DNA from: Emydura subglobosa
Taxonomy: Eukaryota; Chordata; Testudines; Chelidae
Reading direction: 5' to 3'
NCBI GenBank assembly: GCA_007922225.1
Contig: ML679970.1
Coordinates: 38,981,460 to 39,045,459, forward strand
Length of the DNA stretch: 64,000 nucleotides
The translations under genes and the position numbers were made by a program. Of the stretch, positions 22,456-32,418 are shown piece after piece. How positions within the stretch are numbered: the stretch's first letter is position 1; the number at the start of each line of letters is the position of its first letter. The notes under the pieces were generated by a model that did not search any database, had not been told where the DNA came from, and was given only the letters and a program-made list of their open reading frames with translations.

Positions 22456-23350
22456 TCAAAAGCCTCTCTTTCTACTCAAGGAATGGTGGCTCGGGCTTGG
22501 TTTTGAGGTCGATGCCGGTGAATTGCCCTGGTGACGTTTATAGCCTCTGTTTCTTTTTCTATAAGGCTCCCCTCTGGACTGGCCTCCAAAGCGCTGCTGC
22601 TGTGAGGGCCTGAAGTGTCTCCTCAATGAGGACAGGGTATAGAGGCCCAACGAGTGCAACATGGCCCTAGAGTCCTTCAGACCATGTAGTCTGGAATTGG
22701 TATGGTCCACAAAACAGAGCAGCGCCATCAAACGGAAGGTCCCAAATGGACTGCTTGACTTCCATCGAGAGACCAGATGATTGGAGCCATGAAGCCCTCC
22801 ACATAGACACCGCACAGGCCATTGCCTGCGTTGCCAAGCCTGCCGCATCTGAAGCCACCTGCAAGGAGGCCCTAGCCACAGTCTTACCCTTCACCAGGAT
22901 GGCCTCAAACTCTTGTTTGGAGGACTGGGGGAAGGAATCAGTAAACTTCTCGAATGATTGCCAGATGTTAAAGTGGTATTGCCCCAGCAATGCCTGCTGG
23001 TTAGATACCCTTAGCTGTAGGCTCGCTGTCGAATAAATTTCCTAGCCAAATAAGTCCATTTACTTTGCTTCTTTATTCTTTGGTGCGAAGCTCATTTGCC
23101 CCTGCCTGTCACGCTCGTTAGCTACCGTGACCACCAGAGAGCCAGAAGATGAGTGCGTATATAGATATTCAAAACCCTTAGCGAGTACAACGTCCTTTTT
23201 CTCTCCCTGCTTGGACGTGAGCGGCAGAGATGCTGGGGTTTGCCACAAAGCAGTAGCCAGCTTCAGGGCCATCCTGAAAGGGATTGCAGATGCCAGGACG
23301 CCAAAGAGCTGATCCACGGGTTCTTTAAGCTCCTCTATCTTAAGGCTCAT
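22456..23350 (-). pseudogene. DIRS gag-like C-terminal / linker region
   Basis: Overlapping frames contain 'EFEAILVKGKTVARASLQVA', 'QSSGLSMEVKQSIWDLPF' and 'FVDHTNSRLHGLKDSRAML', then a basic tail (about 22460-22600) rich in Arg, Lys and Ser. The same blocks occur at 63469-63972 in another copy ('IILDEGITVARALQ', 'QFSGLPQEVQQSIQDLPF', 'LHGLKDSRATLHS'). The basic tail suggests nucleic-acid binding at the end of a gag-like protein. Function is not proven. Confidence 0.6.
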
Positions 23351-24207
23351 GTTGGCTGCTACTCTTTTTCAGCAGGTCTTGGTGCGACCTATAATCGTCC
23401 AGCGGGGCCGTGTGCGAAGGGCCCTCTACTGCCTCGGCTATAGAGAGCGAAGAGGCGGCCAGTAGCTGAGGGGTTGCTTGCGCCTCTTCCCCAGCTGGGG
23501 TGGTCACCGATGAACTTCCCAATAGCAACTCTCCATGCTCTGAGTCAACGTCTAAGGACGATACCGAAGCAGGGACTTTCAAAGAGAGCAGCACCGAAGT
23601 TCCCATAGACAAGAATAAGTAGAGCACTGCGGAATGGGTGAACCCCCAGAGGTTCCAGTATTGCCAAGGTCCAGTCCATTGTCCTTGAGGCCATTCCCCC
23701 ATCTGAGGTGGCATGGGGAACACCAAGGTGGGCTTTGTAGCCTGCCCCTCGGGGAGACTGTAGCCTCCTCCCCGGAGTCCAAGGAGGTATATCCTGATGA
23801 CCACAATGCCGCCTGTTTCTCCATGTCTCTGCGCTGGAGTTCCGGCATCAGGGAGCGGTGTCTGGAGCCAGAGTGCTGGCCACATCTCAAATGCAATTTT
23901 CCTTCAGCTTCCTGTAAGGACTTGAGCGGTGCCAGGGGTATGGTGACCTGCTGCATGCTGGCGATTCACAATGCCACAGGCTCGGCGAACTTTGGGGCTC
24001 TGAAATGTTTGGCAGATCGGTGCCAATCCTCCGGGAATCGATGCCTATCGCTCAGTGACCATCAGCCCGAACCCAATCTGTCCCGGTGGGGCTCCGGCAA
24101 CCGGTGCCGAGAACCCAAAGAGCGTCTCAAGTGTCAGTGAATAGCGACCAGTTGACGGGGGACGAGGCTGTTGCGCTAATGTTGGCATCCCCTTCAACGT
24201 CCGCTCT
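23351..24207 (-). pseudogene. DIRS gag-like middle region, frameshifted
   Basis: Minus-strand frames of 120-180 codons continue between the zinc-motif ORF and the linker. No known domain is recognisable. The stretch is GC-rich and diverged, and plus-strand frames here are shadows. Confidence 0.4.
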
Positions 24208-24789
24208 TCAGTGTGTAGGCCTACCCTCCCAAGGTGTAGGCAGCACCAGCATGGCCAACAGATCCTTCATCGCCTGGAATGCATCAGGTGTGGAAGGGAC
24301 CAATAGGTGGTGCGGGCCTCTGCCGCACGCTGGAGTCGACAGTGGCACAGGTGCCAGCCTTGATGCCCATCTGGGTGGAGACCCTCTCCCAGCTGACTCC
24401 GGCTTCCCTGAAGTCTTCTTAGCCAGCTTCGGAGCCAGCGAGCACTCCCTCTCTGGGTACACCTTCTTTTGGTGCTTCTTTAGCACCAGGGATGTCGAGT
24501 GGTGCCAGGTGGACTCTGACGCTGGAAGAGCGCTTTTTAACAATGCCACGGTACTCGCTCCTGAGTCTGATCTCGGTTCTGACGCCAGTCTGAGCGCCAC
24601 CTCCATCAGAAGGGCCTTAAGTCTTATGTTCCAGTCCTCCTTGGTTCTCGGGCGAAACCTCCTACAGATCTTACACTTCTTGGAGAGGCACGCTTCTCCC
24701 AAGTTCCTTAAACAGCTCTGATGTAGGTCGCTCAGTGGCATAGGCTTCTTGCAAGAAGCGCAGAGCTTAAACCCCAGGGAATGGGGCAT
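24208..24789 (-). CDS. DIRS gag-like ORF with zinc-binding N-terminus
   Basis: A 193-codon ORF at the 5' end of the element, about 150 bases inside the left terminal repeat. After 'MPHSLGFKLCASC' come 'DLHQSC' and 'KKCKICRRFRPRTKEDW', giving C-x2-C, H-x2-C and C-x2-C pairs. The copy at 13627-13836 has the same pattern with an extra His ('LGEQH'); here that region is altered ('LRNLGEACL'). This looks like a small zinc-ribbon-like RNA/DNA-binding module at the start of gag. The start at 24789 is favoured because the equivalent ATG is preserved in other copies. The frame ends early compared with a full gag, so it is probably truncated. Confidence 0.6.
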   Translation of the reverse strand: MPHSLGFKLCASCKKPMPLSDLHQSCLRNLGEACLSKKCKICRRFRPRTKEDWNIRLKALLMEVALRLASEPRSDSGASTVALLKSALPASESTWHHSTSLVLKKHQKKVYPERECSLAPKLAKKTSGKPESAGRGSPPRWASRLAPVPLSTPACGRGPHHLLVPSTPDAFQAMKDLLAMLVLPTPWEGRPTH

Positions 24790-24934
24790 GCCCCAACCCT
24801 GGGAACTTACTTACTAACTAATGGAGTAACAACTAAACAACCAACTTTAAACTATATGCATTAGGAAAGCTGGAAACCACTAGGAAAAAGAAGACTTGCG
24901 AGAGCAAGAGAGTTGTTTCAGCACGGTCATGGGC

Positions 24935-25121
24935 GGTAAGAAGGAATTAGAAGGGAGGAGGGCCGGCAGCACCCTATATACGAGCGCATACATGCACCAC
25001 TGCAGAGGACACTAGAGCCGGCCCTACGGGTACCACTAGGGAAGAACTTCAGGCACCGGTGCATGTGGCATGCACACACACCTAAATCAGAATGGACATG
25101 AACAAGCACTCAGAGAACAAC
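24935..25121. repeat. DIRS left inverted terminal repeat
   Basis: Pairs with 19180-19380. It ends 'CAAGCACTCAGAGAACAAC' at 25121. It contains a TATATA-like run at about 24975 and the 'GGCACCGGTGCATGTGGCAT' block. Confidence 0.85.
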
Positions 25122-25644
25122 TTTGGATACACTTTCAATGTAAAAAGTTTTTTTTGAAAAAGCACAGACCAAGGTAGCTGTGTTTCAAAGATTGTATTTG
25201 GTGGCTCAGGTTTTAAAAGCAAAATGCACCAGCTTAAGAAATAAATGAAACGCATAAGAATCAGCTCAGTAAAAACAGTGGCTGATAAACACAGCACTCT
25301 GAGCGAGAGGAGGGCTTAAGATCCCAAAACTATGTTGCCAGTGAAACATTAAAAGCTATAGCAGCAAAGAATAATATAAGAAAGCTACGATATGGTAACT
25401 TGAATGCAAAAGTAAGTGATTTTAAGGCAAAGAGAAGAGTTAAAAGCAGTTCTTGTAAAATTAATACTACAGAAGTTGAGGATAATTAAACAGTTGAAGG
25501 TTGTGGAAGATGTTGTAGGAGGAGGTTTCTTTGCAGCCATTCTAAAGGAAGAATGGGCCCTTTTCCCAAGGGAATGGTCTGCGAATCCTGACTGAGATCA
25601 TTGAATATGGACGATTTGGTTGGAATCACTGAAGGGAAAAGGGG

Positions 25645-25734
25645 GGTTTCTGTTGAAACTTAACTGCCTCCAAATGTATAAAAGGGAATATAATTTGTGT
25701 ACAGCTGTGTGAAAATAATTAGAGCAGTGCAAGG
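25645..25734 (+). repeat. Direct repeat copy A
   Basis: Pairs with 26681-26764, about 1.03 kb downstream. It includes TATAAAAGGG. See the enclosing region for shared blocks. Confidence 0.6.
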
Positions 25735-26315
25735 AAAAAAATTGTGTGTGCAAATATATTGTGTAAATCTCTAAGGTTTAAAGGACCTAAACCAACACAC
25801 TTAGTTTGTAAAAACCCCACTTTGTAGGTTTCAGATGAATTGGTTTTGTTAGCATTTAACCCTTTGGGTACTTCCATGCTTTGTAAAGTTCAATATCTTT
25901 TAAAGACCAAGGTTGTGGCTGTGGGAGAGGCAGCCAGAATCAGGAGAATGGGGAAAGATTCTGGATCCTTTTTTTTTTTTTTTTTTAATGACAAAGTAGC
26001 ACAAAGGAGCTGCAGATAATGGACATATCTGGGCAGCAAACAAACTACTTGAAACCAAAAGGCTCAGAGTTCAATCCTCCAAGAAAGTAAGGTAGAAAAC
26101 GTTACAAATTTGGCCTGCCCACAGAACCAAAACCAAAGAAAAATCAGGGTAATTCCTCTGTTTTGTCTGCAATCAACAAAAACAAATTGTAAAAGGAAGG
26201 AGTATTTTAAGCAATAATCTCACTCACTCACACACACACACGGTAGAAAAATGTTTTTTGTCTTTCAGAACTTCAGGAAAAACTGACACCAGCAAAACAA
26301 CTGAAGAGCAACACC

Positions 26316-26408
26316 ATGGGTCTACTATTGCAACATAGATGGTGTTTTGTGTTGTTTGTCTTGTTACTAATATTGTTGTGTATTGTGTTTTTTAAAAAAG
26401 TGGGGTAA
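26316..26408 (+). CDS. Hypothetical 30-residue hydrophobic microprotein
   Basis: ATG at 26316 is in a strong Kozak context (ACACCATGGG). The product starts 'MGLLLQHRWC', has an uninterrupted hydrophobic run of about 16 residues rich in Leu, Val, Ile and Phe, and ends 'FFKKVG'. That is the form of a signal peptide or single membrane segment with a basic C-terminal side. A good 3' splice-site pattern (TTTTTTGTCTTTCAG) ends about 46 bases upstream. It could be the leader exon of the retroviral envelope downstream, or chance. I do not recognise it. Confidence 0.3.
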   Translation: MGLLLQHRWCFVLFVLLLILLCIVFFKKVG

Positions 26409-26680
26409 AGCAAATACATGTGTAATTTGGTATACTCACATGCGTAGAACCCTGATACTTAAACAAATTATACACAGGGCTGAGGTAGTGGCTACTAGCA
26501 TGTTTTTGTACCCAGGGGTCCTTTACAACTATTCTGCAGGAAAATGGGCTCTTTTCCTGAAGGAATTGTCTGTAAACAATTAATTATAAATAACTGCTGC
26601 GGGCAGCAGGCACAGGGACAATCTGATTCGAATCATTTGACTACTTAACAATTGGTCAAAATTATAAAAGGGAATGAGAG

Positions 26681-26764
26681 GTTTTCATTAAAACTTGACA
26701 GTCTCCAAATGTACAAGATGGGAATACGAGTACAGTTGTGTAAAAGGAATTAGAGCAGTGTAAG
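26681..26764 (+). repeat. Direct repeat copy B
   Basis: Pairs with 25645-25734 in the same orientation. A TATAAAAGGG motif lies just upstream, at 26663-26672. Confidence 0.6.
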
Positions 26765-26846
26765 GGATATTAAGCAAACGCAGACAGTGTTGCTTGGCTT
26801 TGTTCTTAAGCATTTCATTTTTTGGATAACTCAATGACAAGAGGAC

Positions 26847-27203
26847 ATGATCATGGCAGGGGCAGGAAGAACCAAAATAGTAAAGGAAATTCTGGATTGG
26901 GGAAGTCAAATTCAAGAATTGCAAATATCTGATCCAGGACTGGAGGGCATTAAAAAACTAGGGACCAAGCATATACCAAAGGGAACTAAGGGAAGGTATT
27001 TGGTGTGCTCGAACAACCGAGGGACCAGTAATGCTATGCCATCAGGGAAGTTGGACGGATTTCCTAAACTGGGTGCCTGGAAGATTGCAGAGGGGCACCC
27101 TGGATTTGAGGAGGCATTAGGGAACTTTAAAAAGGCTGTGCTGGTGGCCAGGAATGGCAGCCAACTTAAAGTCACAGCTGGAACGTTGTTTAGATTGTGC
27201 TAG
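26847..27203 (+). pseudogene. Unrecognised ORF upstream of retroviral integrase
   Basis: A 118-codon frame with a short N-terminal stretch 'ILDWGSQIQELQI' and later 'GFPKLGAWKIAEGHPGFEEA'. It overlaps the integrase frame by 50 bases. By position it may be a retained piece of gag or pol fused next to integrase by deletion, but I recognise no gag, protease or RT motif. Confidence 0.35.
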
Positions 27204-27624
27204 GCACAATCCACTTCACAAAGTGCTAAGGGGAGACTTAATGAGACAAGCCCCACGAGGATCTTGGGAAAGAATACAAATTGACTACACAGGACCCCTA
27301 TCACCTGATCAAAGGAGAAATCTATTCATGGTGGTGGTAGTATATGCTTTTATCAGGTGGGTGGGGGTGTTCGCCACAAGGCATCAAACTGCCCAGTTAA
27401 CTACTAAAAAGTTGGTAAATAAGGTATTCACTTGTTGGGAGGTCCCAAAGATGATTGCCTCAGGCCAGAGCTGCTTTCCAGTGGGATCTGTTGGGGGAGC
27501 TCTCAGTCCTCACTGGAATCACACAATTGTTCCATATTGCTCATCACCCACAGGGGCCCAGGAATCAAAGGGCACAGGATTCTCTCCATACAAGGCTCTC
27601 ATGGAAAGGCCCATGGAATGGTGA
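27154..27624 (+). pseudogene. Retroviral integrase fragment
   Basis: The C-x2-C half of the zinc finger ('CLDCARHNP') is followed by the first catalytic Asp in 'IQIDYTGPLS' and the core strand 'NLFMVVVVYAFIRW'. The second catalytic Asp is lost: where integrases have a D-Q-G motif this frame reads 'MIASGQSCF'. Downstream 'GFSPYKALMERPMEW' matches the usual end of the core domain. The His-His half of the zinc finger is not recognisable. Gamma/epsilon-like by general form; inactive. Confidence 0.75.
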
Positions 27625-28075
27625 AAAAATCTACTTACTTCAGTACCTGGGGAAGTCACCACACACAGCCTAACACAAAAATGGGTTTTAACCCTAATGA
27701 CCATGTAAGACAAGTACAATAGGGGTGGCCTGGCGAGATAAGCAAGAACCAGTAAGCGTCAATGCATGGTATAGCTTGCCTAGAGAGCACAATCTACCCA
27801 TGGTGGGAGATGAATGATGTACCGGATTCCAGGACAACACCATCCATTCCCAGCTCCTAAATGGAGGGGCACCTACCTGGTCCTTGACTGATTAGGGCTC
27901 AGCCTATTGCTATTGGGTGCAGAGAATGGAGGGCAGGAATGGGTCCACTGCAAACAAATAAAAAGGTTCAAAAATAGAATTGGAAAAGGGGATGCATAAA
28001 TTATGTCATGTGTGTGTTACAAGTTAACCTAGAAAGGTAAAAATGTGGATTCCCTGGCCCTGGATGGAATGATCA
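27625..28075 (+). pseudogene. Integrase C-terminal / pol-env junction, broken
   Basis: Plus-strand fragments continue the provirus but are interrupted by stops. Only short frames remain, with a region around 27840-27960 that still looks pol-like ('PAPKWRGTYLVL'). No splice signal could be assigned. Confidence 0.35.
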
Positions 28076-28429
28076 TTGCTACTAATCACAATTGTTACAG
28101 TTATAAATTCTACTCAAATCCCACGATGTGAAGTGTCAAAAGGAGGACACACATGGACTGCTACACCTGCAACTTGTGGTAATGAAGCAAATGAGGACTA
28201 TGAAAATTTCCCCATAAAAAGATGTACCACTAATCCTCCAACAGGAATTTGGCAGTCCCATTATATGGTTTATGGATTGATGGGGGAATCCCAGTTGAAA
28301 ATATCAAGTTTATCAGAAAATTTTGCATGGTATTCCCTGGGCACTGCCATGGTTGATAATAGTGGGAGGCATAGTTATTCAGCCATGTGGTTTGTCACAA
28401 AGAATCCAAAGAATATTACCCATAATTAG
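28076..28429 (+). pseudogene. Envelope-like surface fragment
   Basis: The frame starts with a short hydrophobic stretch ('MLLITIVTVI') like the end of a signal peptide, followed by Cys-containing sequence and an N-glycosylation sequon ('NIT') near its end. Position after integrase and before a cleavage-like site supports an envelope surface-subunit relic. It stops prematurely at 28429. Confidence 0.5.
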
Positions 28430-28759
28430 GGTGTGATGTCACCATGTGTAACCACAATGGTATGTCCATAGAGGATAATCTCTGAAGGTATGATTGTTAT
28501 GTACACATTAGACTGGGTGTAAAGTACCCTTTGGGACGTTGGGTGTATCATGATTTAACCATTTTGCAGGATGTAATCCTATAGGTAATATGGATGCCAA
28601 ATTGGAAAAATCCTAATTTAAATTTGGCTGCAGCCTGGAGCTGATAATATTCCCCGACAAGCAAACATGTGGGAGCCTCTGTGAGAGTGGGTGCAGTCAG
28701 CACTTTTCAACGTGTTCTTTTGATCTATTACATGGGTGGTATGCCCCAAAGAATAGTGG

Positions 28760-29071
28760 GTGGACCAAATTTATCCCAACTGTAGTGTATATACAGAAGG
28801 ACTGAAACAACAATTTGATTGGTGGGTGAGGGGACGTACCTGGAATCATCGTCAGAAAAGGGGATTGTGGGCAGTAGGGAACACACTACTGGGTACATGG
28901 TATCTGGGGTTTTGTTACCCACTCATCCAACTGATAAGCCAAAATGTGAAATTTCAACAACGGATGGAATGGTGTGAATTGCCGTGGGAAGGCAATGCAA
29001 AAAGGTGGTCCCCCGAGCCCTATGGGAGTAACAAGAAAAAGAGGAGTGCACTGGGAACCACTGGGAGATAG
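28760..29071 (+). pseudogene. Envelope-like fragment with basic cleavage-like site
   Basis: 'NHRQKRG' is a basic R-x-K-R type motif followed by a moderately hydrophobic stretch ('LWAVGNTLLGTWYLGF'), the layout expected at a surface/transmembrane junction. The frame ends at 29071 without the rest of the ectodomain. Inference from layout; no close family is assigned. Confidence 0.45.
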
Positions 29072-29407
29072 GTGGGGAGGATGGAATGGTGTGAATTGGA
29101 CTATCATTAAATTAAGCAATTGTATATCCAGAAGAGATGTCTGAACGTGCCCCTCTTCTAGGACTATGGAGAAGCAGGATCAATGGCCTACTGCAAGGGG
29201 GGGCATTTAGGTGTAATGCATATGGGGCACGGAGTATTCTGTTGGGAATGTATGCAATCCTGTAATATAATAGTAGGAGGCAAAATCACACCAGCACATG
29301 ACTGGATTATAAACATCTATACTCTGCCACCTGGACTAATGGATCCGTGGACCTAATTGTTGCAAACAATCAAACCAGCACCTACTACCCCATCCCATAC
29401 CAAGTAG

Positions 29408-29629
29408 TTGAATTGGTTTGGACAATACCGAACTTCACAATGGATATTCAATGGACACAATATGGACAAAAGTACAAAAAGATTACAGGGGCAACTCACC
29501 GCGACCGCCAATAGTTGGACACACTTACAATACACACTTCAGGATGGTGTTGATAGGATTTTAATCCTGTCAAAGCAGGAGAAGCAGTGTTTCTGGTGGT
29601 GGCCAGGATGTTGGACTATATTGCAGTAG
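29408..29629 (+). pseudogene. Envelope-like C-terminal ectodomain fragment
   Basis: 'LQGQLTATANSW' and 'LQDGVDRIL' have a helical heptad-like spacing and lead to a Trp/Cys-rich segment ('CFWWWPGCW') before a stop. This suggests the transmembrane-subunit region. No intact membrane anchor follows. Confidence 0.4.
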
Positions 29630-30000
29630 TCAGAACTCTTGGTGTTACTATAGATTATTATGGCAGCTGATGTATTGTTAAGTATACTTAACAGCAAGAG
29701 GGGTGCAACCTTCTAAAGCACAGCCATTAATTATAACACACAAGTAATGTAGTAAGCCCTCCCACCCAGTGTAACAGACAACCTGGATCCAACCTTCTCG
29801 GGCCCACTACAATGGGAAGTCTGAAACACTAACTGAAATAGGTGTAGTATGCGCATATGAGAGAAGGTGCAGGGCAATGTGCTACACAGGGGCAGTGGGG
29901 CAGAGGAAGCATCAACACATTCCATAGGGATGCCCTACCAGGAAATGTGTCACCATATGTCCCATGCTTTTCCAGGGATACCTCGGCAGGAGGATCCCAT

Positions 30001-30026
30001 AAGAAAAAGAAAAAAAAGAGGTGGAG
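30001..30026 (+). other. Polypurine tract next to the 3' LTR
   Basis: An almost pure A/G run ends directly at TGTTAG, the LTR start. In retroviruses this tract primes plus-strand DNA synthesis. Confidence 0.7.
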
Positions 30027-30798
30027 TGTTAGAATATAAATATTTAGGCCTGCCTGTAAAGGCCTATGATTGTTTAAGTATATTCTTATCACTTAGCTAG
30101 TTGTAGGGGTATAGAAACAAAGAATCAAAATCACAGGCCACCTGTTTATGGGCCTTCTCTCACTGTGACAGTCTGAGGCCTTGTACTTCAGCTAAGCAAA
30201 AACAAGCAGCAGAGGCAGCCATAGACTGGGAAGCCTGCAGTCACATCCACACATACCAAACAAAATACACTAAAATAAGGCAATACCAAGTTGTTAAGAA
30301 GGCGATCAAGTCTAACACCTCCAGATAAAGGAAAGATCCTAGAATGTTTAAAAAAAACCCTTGTTTGATAGTAGTCTGTCTGGTTTTTAAACACTTGTCA
30401 ACAGATGTGGTTGTAGAATCTACACTTCCTATTGTTTGGCCATTATGGTATCCATTCATTGTTCTGATAATTTCTGTCTGATTCTTTGATTGTTTCTGTC
30501 TGTCCCATAACTAATTGTAATCAGTTACGGTGATGGAGTATGATTAGTTAGAGAATTATGTTATAATATATTAGAATTGGTTAAAGAATTATTTTGTAAT
30601 ATTTTTAAGGAAATGATTAAGATATCCTTTAAAAACTAAGGTCAAACAGGAAGGCGGGGGGGGAGAAGAAAAATTACTGGTGTAAAGAACTGGAATTCTT
30701 ACTTGATTACCCCAATAAACTCATAGTATTGCCTGCTGCTGGACTCTGGACTTCTGCTTCTGTCAGTGAACCAAGAACTGAGGGAGGCGGCCCTAACA
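30027..30798 (+). mobile_element. Retroviral 3' LTR
   Basis: Begins TGTTAGAATATAAATATTTA after the polypurine tract and ends CCCTAACA (TG...CA). The AATAAA polyadenylation signal is at 30714-30719. It is about 770 bp. The base after it continues a DIRS recombinase sequence, which fixes the right boundary. No partner 5' LTR is seen. Confidence 0.7.
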
Positions 30799-31460
30799 GT
30801 AGCTGCCCTGCAAATTTCAAGTAAGGGTACTTCCTGAAGAAATGCTACTGAAGTTGTTTGTGCTATTGCAGAATGAGCTCTCGCCCCATAAGGGGAAGGA
30901 AGACACAATTACTGGTAATAAAGCAGGATACAGACCAAGATCCATTAAGAGATCCTCTGGGAGGATACAGCTTGACCTCTGACTCGTTCTGCTATAGAAA
31001 GAAACAATCTAGGTGACTTTTCGAACTGGTTTTGTCCTGTGCATGCAGAAGGCAAAAGTGCATCATATGTCAAGGGAATGAAGTTGCCTCTCCTCCTCAA
31101 ATGCATGCGGTTTTGGGGGGAAAAAACACAGATTCAAGGATTGATTGGTTTACATGAAACTCCAAAACTACTTCAGGGGTGTATTTCGGATGTAATGGTA
31201 AAAAGACTCTGTCTTTATTGAATTTTGAGTATGGCATATTAACCTATTAAGGCTGCCAGCTCACCTATCCTTCTGACTGAGGTGATAGCCACAAAGAATG
31301 CAATTTTCTTTGAAAAGTGAGACATGAAACACGTAGCTAATGGTTAGTGGGAAAGAAGTGTATAGTTAAGATTGTAAGAAAACAGGTAGAAAATTTCCCT
31401 GTCTCCATGTTTTTTAATGGAGAGAGTTTAATAACTGCTTCCATAGCCCTTATAAGTGTC
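30799..31460 (-). mobile_element. DIRS fragment (recombinase) cut by the retrovirus
   Basis: On the minus strand next to the LTR are 'FLQEVPLLEICRAAT' and, before it, 'RAHSAIAQTTSVA', where intact copies read AHSTRA. The HxxR Arg is therefore lost. About 31255-31340 resembles the first-Arg region of the copy at 40.8 kb. The frame is cut at 'CRAAT', just before the Trp and Tyr boxes, by the retroviral LTR. The missing end is not found on the other side of the provirus. Confidence 0.65.
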
Positions 31461-32418
31461 CTTCTAACTGTTTAAATTCTCCTGTTGTCAGCAAGAAGGC
31501 TAGATATATGGGCTCCCTAGCAAGTTAATGGGGCTTCAGTTAGAAGCTATGAGTTCAAATAGACACAGGAGGGGGCTGCTTTATGAAGGGAAGCACGTTA
31601 GTGCACTAAGTACTCTTTAGGATTCACAGCTAAGGTTTATAGAATTCTAGGAAGAATACCAGGGAAATGTTTTGTGAAGGGAGATATTTCTATGAGAAAC
31701 TATGGCACATTAAATTATGTTCTTCTAACACTATTGTTAGAATGGCAGGTTTGTTAAAGAGGAAAGAATGAGCTCCCTTAAATCTCAATATTCCCTGCTG
31801 CTTCTCATAATTAGCAAAAATACTGAATCTAGATAGAAAATTTACCACACAGTATTTCAAATATTTCACCCTCATGTTGATTCAAGAAAAAAGCCTTTTT
31901 CTACAAAGAAAATTAAAAAGTACAGATATAATATGCATTATGAGTTATTTAGAGAGCAGCCACTCAGCTTTTCTATGAAAATGAGGTTTGTCCACCTACC
32001 ACATAATTAACCCAAAATAAGAGTATTTACATATTTCTGCATAACACCAATAATATTTTTTCAAGAATATATACAGAAAATTAATCAAAATATTTGAGGA
32101 CAAGTAACTTTGACTGAGATACTTTACATGGATGGGAAATCACATCTTTATTCCTATTGTCTAACTCACAAATCCAAAAGACATAACCAAATCTTACAGT
32201 GAATTTTAATTGTTCAAGGACCACTTAATTAAAATGCATTTGGCCTTTCTTATAAAAATCTGTGTAATGAACACTAATAAAAATTTAGGAGAAAGACATC
32301 TGAGCCTTCTCAGAGAGTTTGAGAGATACTACATATTTTGTTTTGCATGTCTACTATCAAGTAATAATTTGCCAATATCACACATGGGTATCTGATACAC
32401 CAGAGTTATTTCCTCATA
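31461..32418. other. AT-rich DNA, nothing recognised
   Basis: The first 100-400 bases may continue the DIRS fragment but are too diverged to assign. The rest is AT-rich without exons or clear repeats. Confidence 0.4.

Larger units (their letters stand above)
19159..25121 (-). mobile_element. Near full-length DIRS tyrosine-recombinase retrotransposon
   Basis: This is the most complete DIRS copy in the window, about 5.96 kb. In minus-strand order: left inverted terminal repeat (25121-24935), gag-like ORF with zinc motif, a gag/linker region, RT, RNase H, tyrosine recombinase, internal complementary region (19404-19502) and right inverted terminal repeat (19380-19159). This is the diagnostic DIRS architecture: no LTRs, no integrase, a recombinase instead. 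DIRS elements are thought to replicate through a circular DNA intermediate closed using the ICR. Frameshifts, an in-frame stop and a changed RT active site make this copy defective. It shares the DOCK3 strand. Confidence 0.88.
25122..26830. other. AT-rich region with a diverged direct duplication
   Basis: 25645-25734 and 26681-26764 are related direct repeats sharing 'CTCCAAATGTA', 'GGGAATA', 'GTACAG.TGTGT' and 'ATTAGAGCAGTG.AAGG'. A TATAAAAGGG motif lies in the first and just before the second. Similarity extends upstream ('GGGC.CTTTTCC.GAAGGAAT'). Two (CA)n/(CTCA)n and poly-T runs are present. This may be a retroelement leader or the LTR remnants of another element. Confidence 0.45.
26830..30798 (+). 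mobile_element. Decayed endogenous retrovirus, 3' half
   Basis: In order on the plus strand: an unrecognised ORF (26847-27203), integrase (27154-27624), envelope-like pieces (28076-29629), polypurine tract (30001-30026) and one LTR (30027-30798). No gag, protease or RT is recognisable and no matching 5' LTR was found in the window, so the 5' half is deleted or rearranged. Frames are broken at many places. The 3' LTR ends inside a DIRS recombinase gene, so the provirus post-dates that DIRS copy. It is antisense to DOCK3. Confidence 0.75.

Noticed and set aside
23634..24721. Long plus-strand frames of 168 and 211 codons
   Set aside because: These are antisense to the DIRS gag-like region; the minus-strand frames carry the zinc motif and match other copies.
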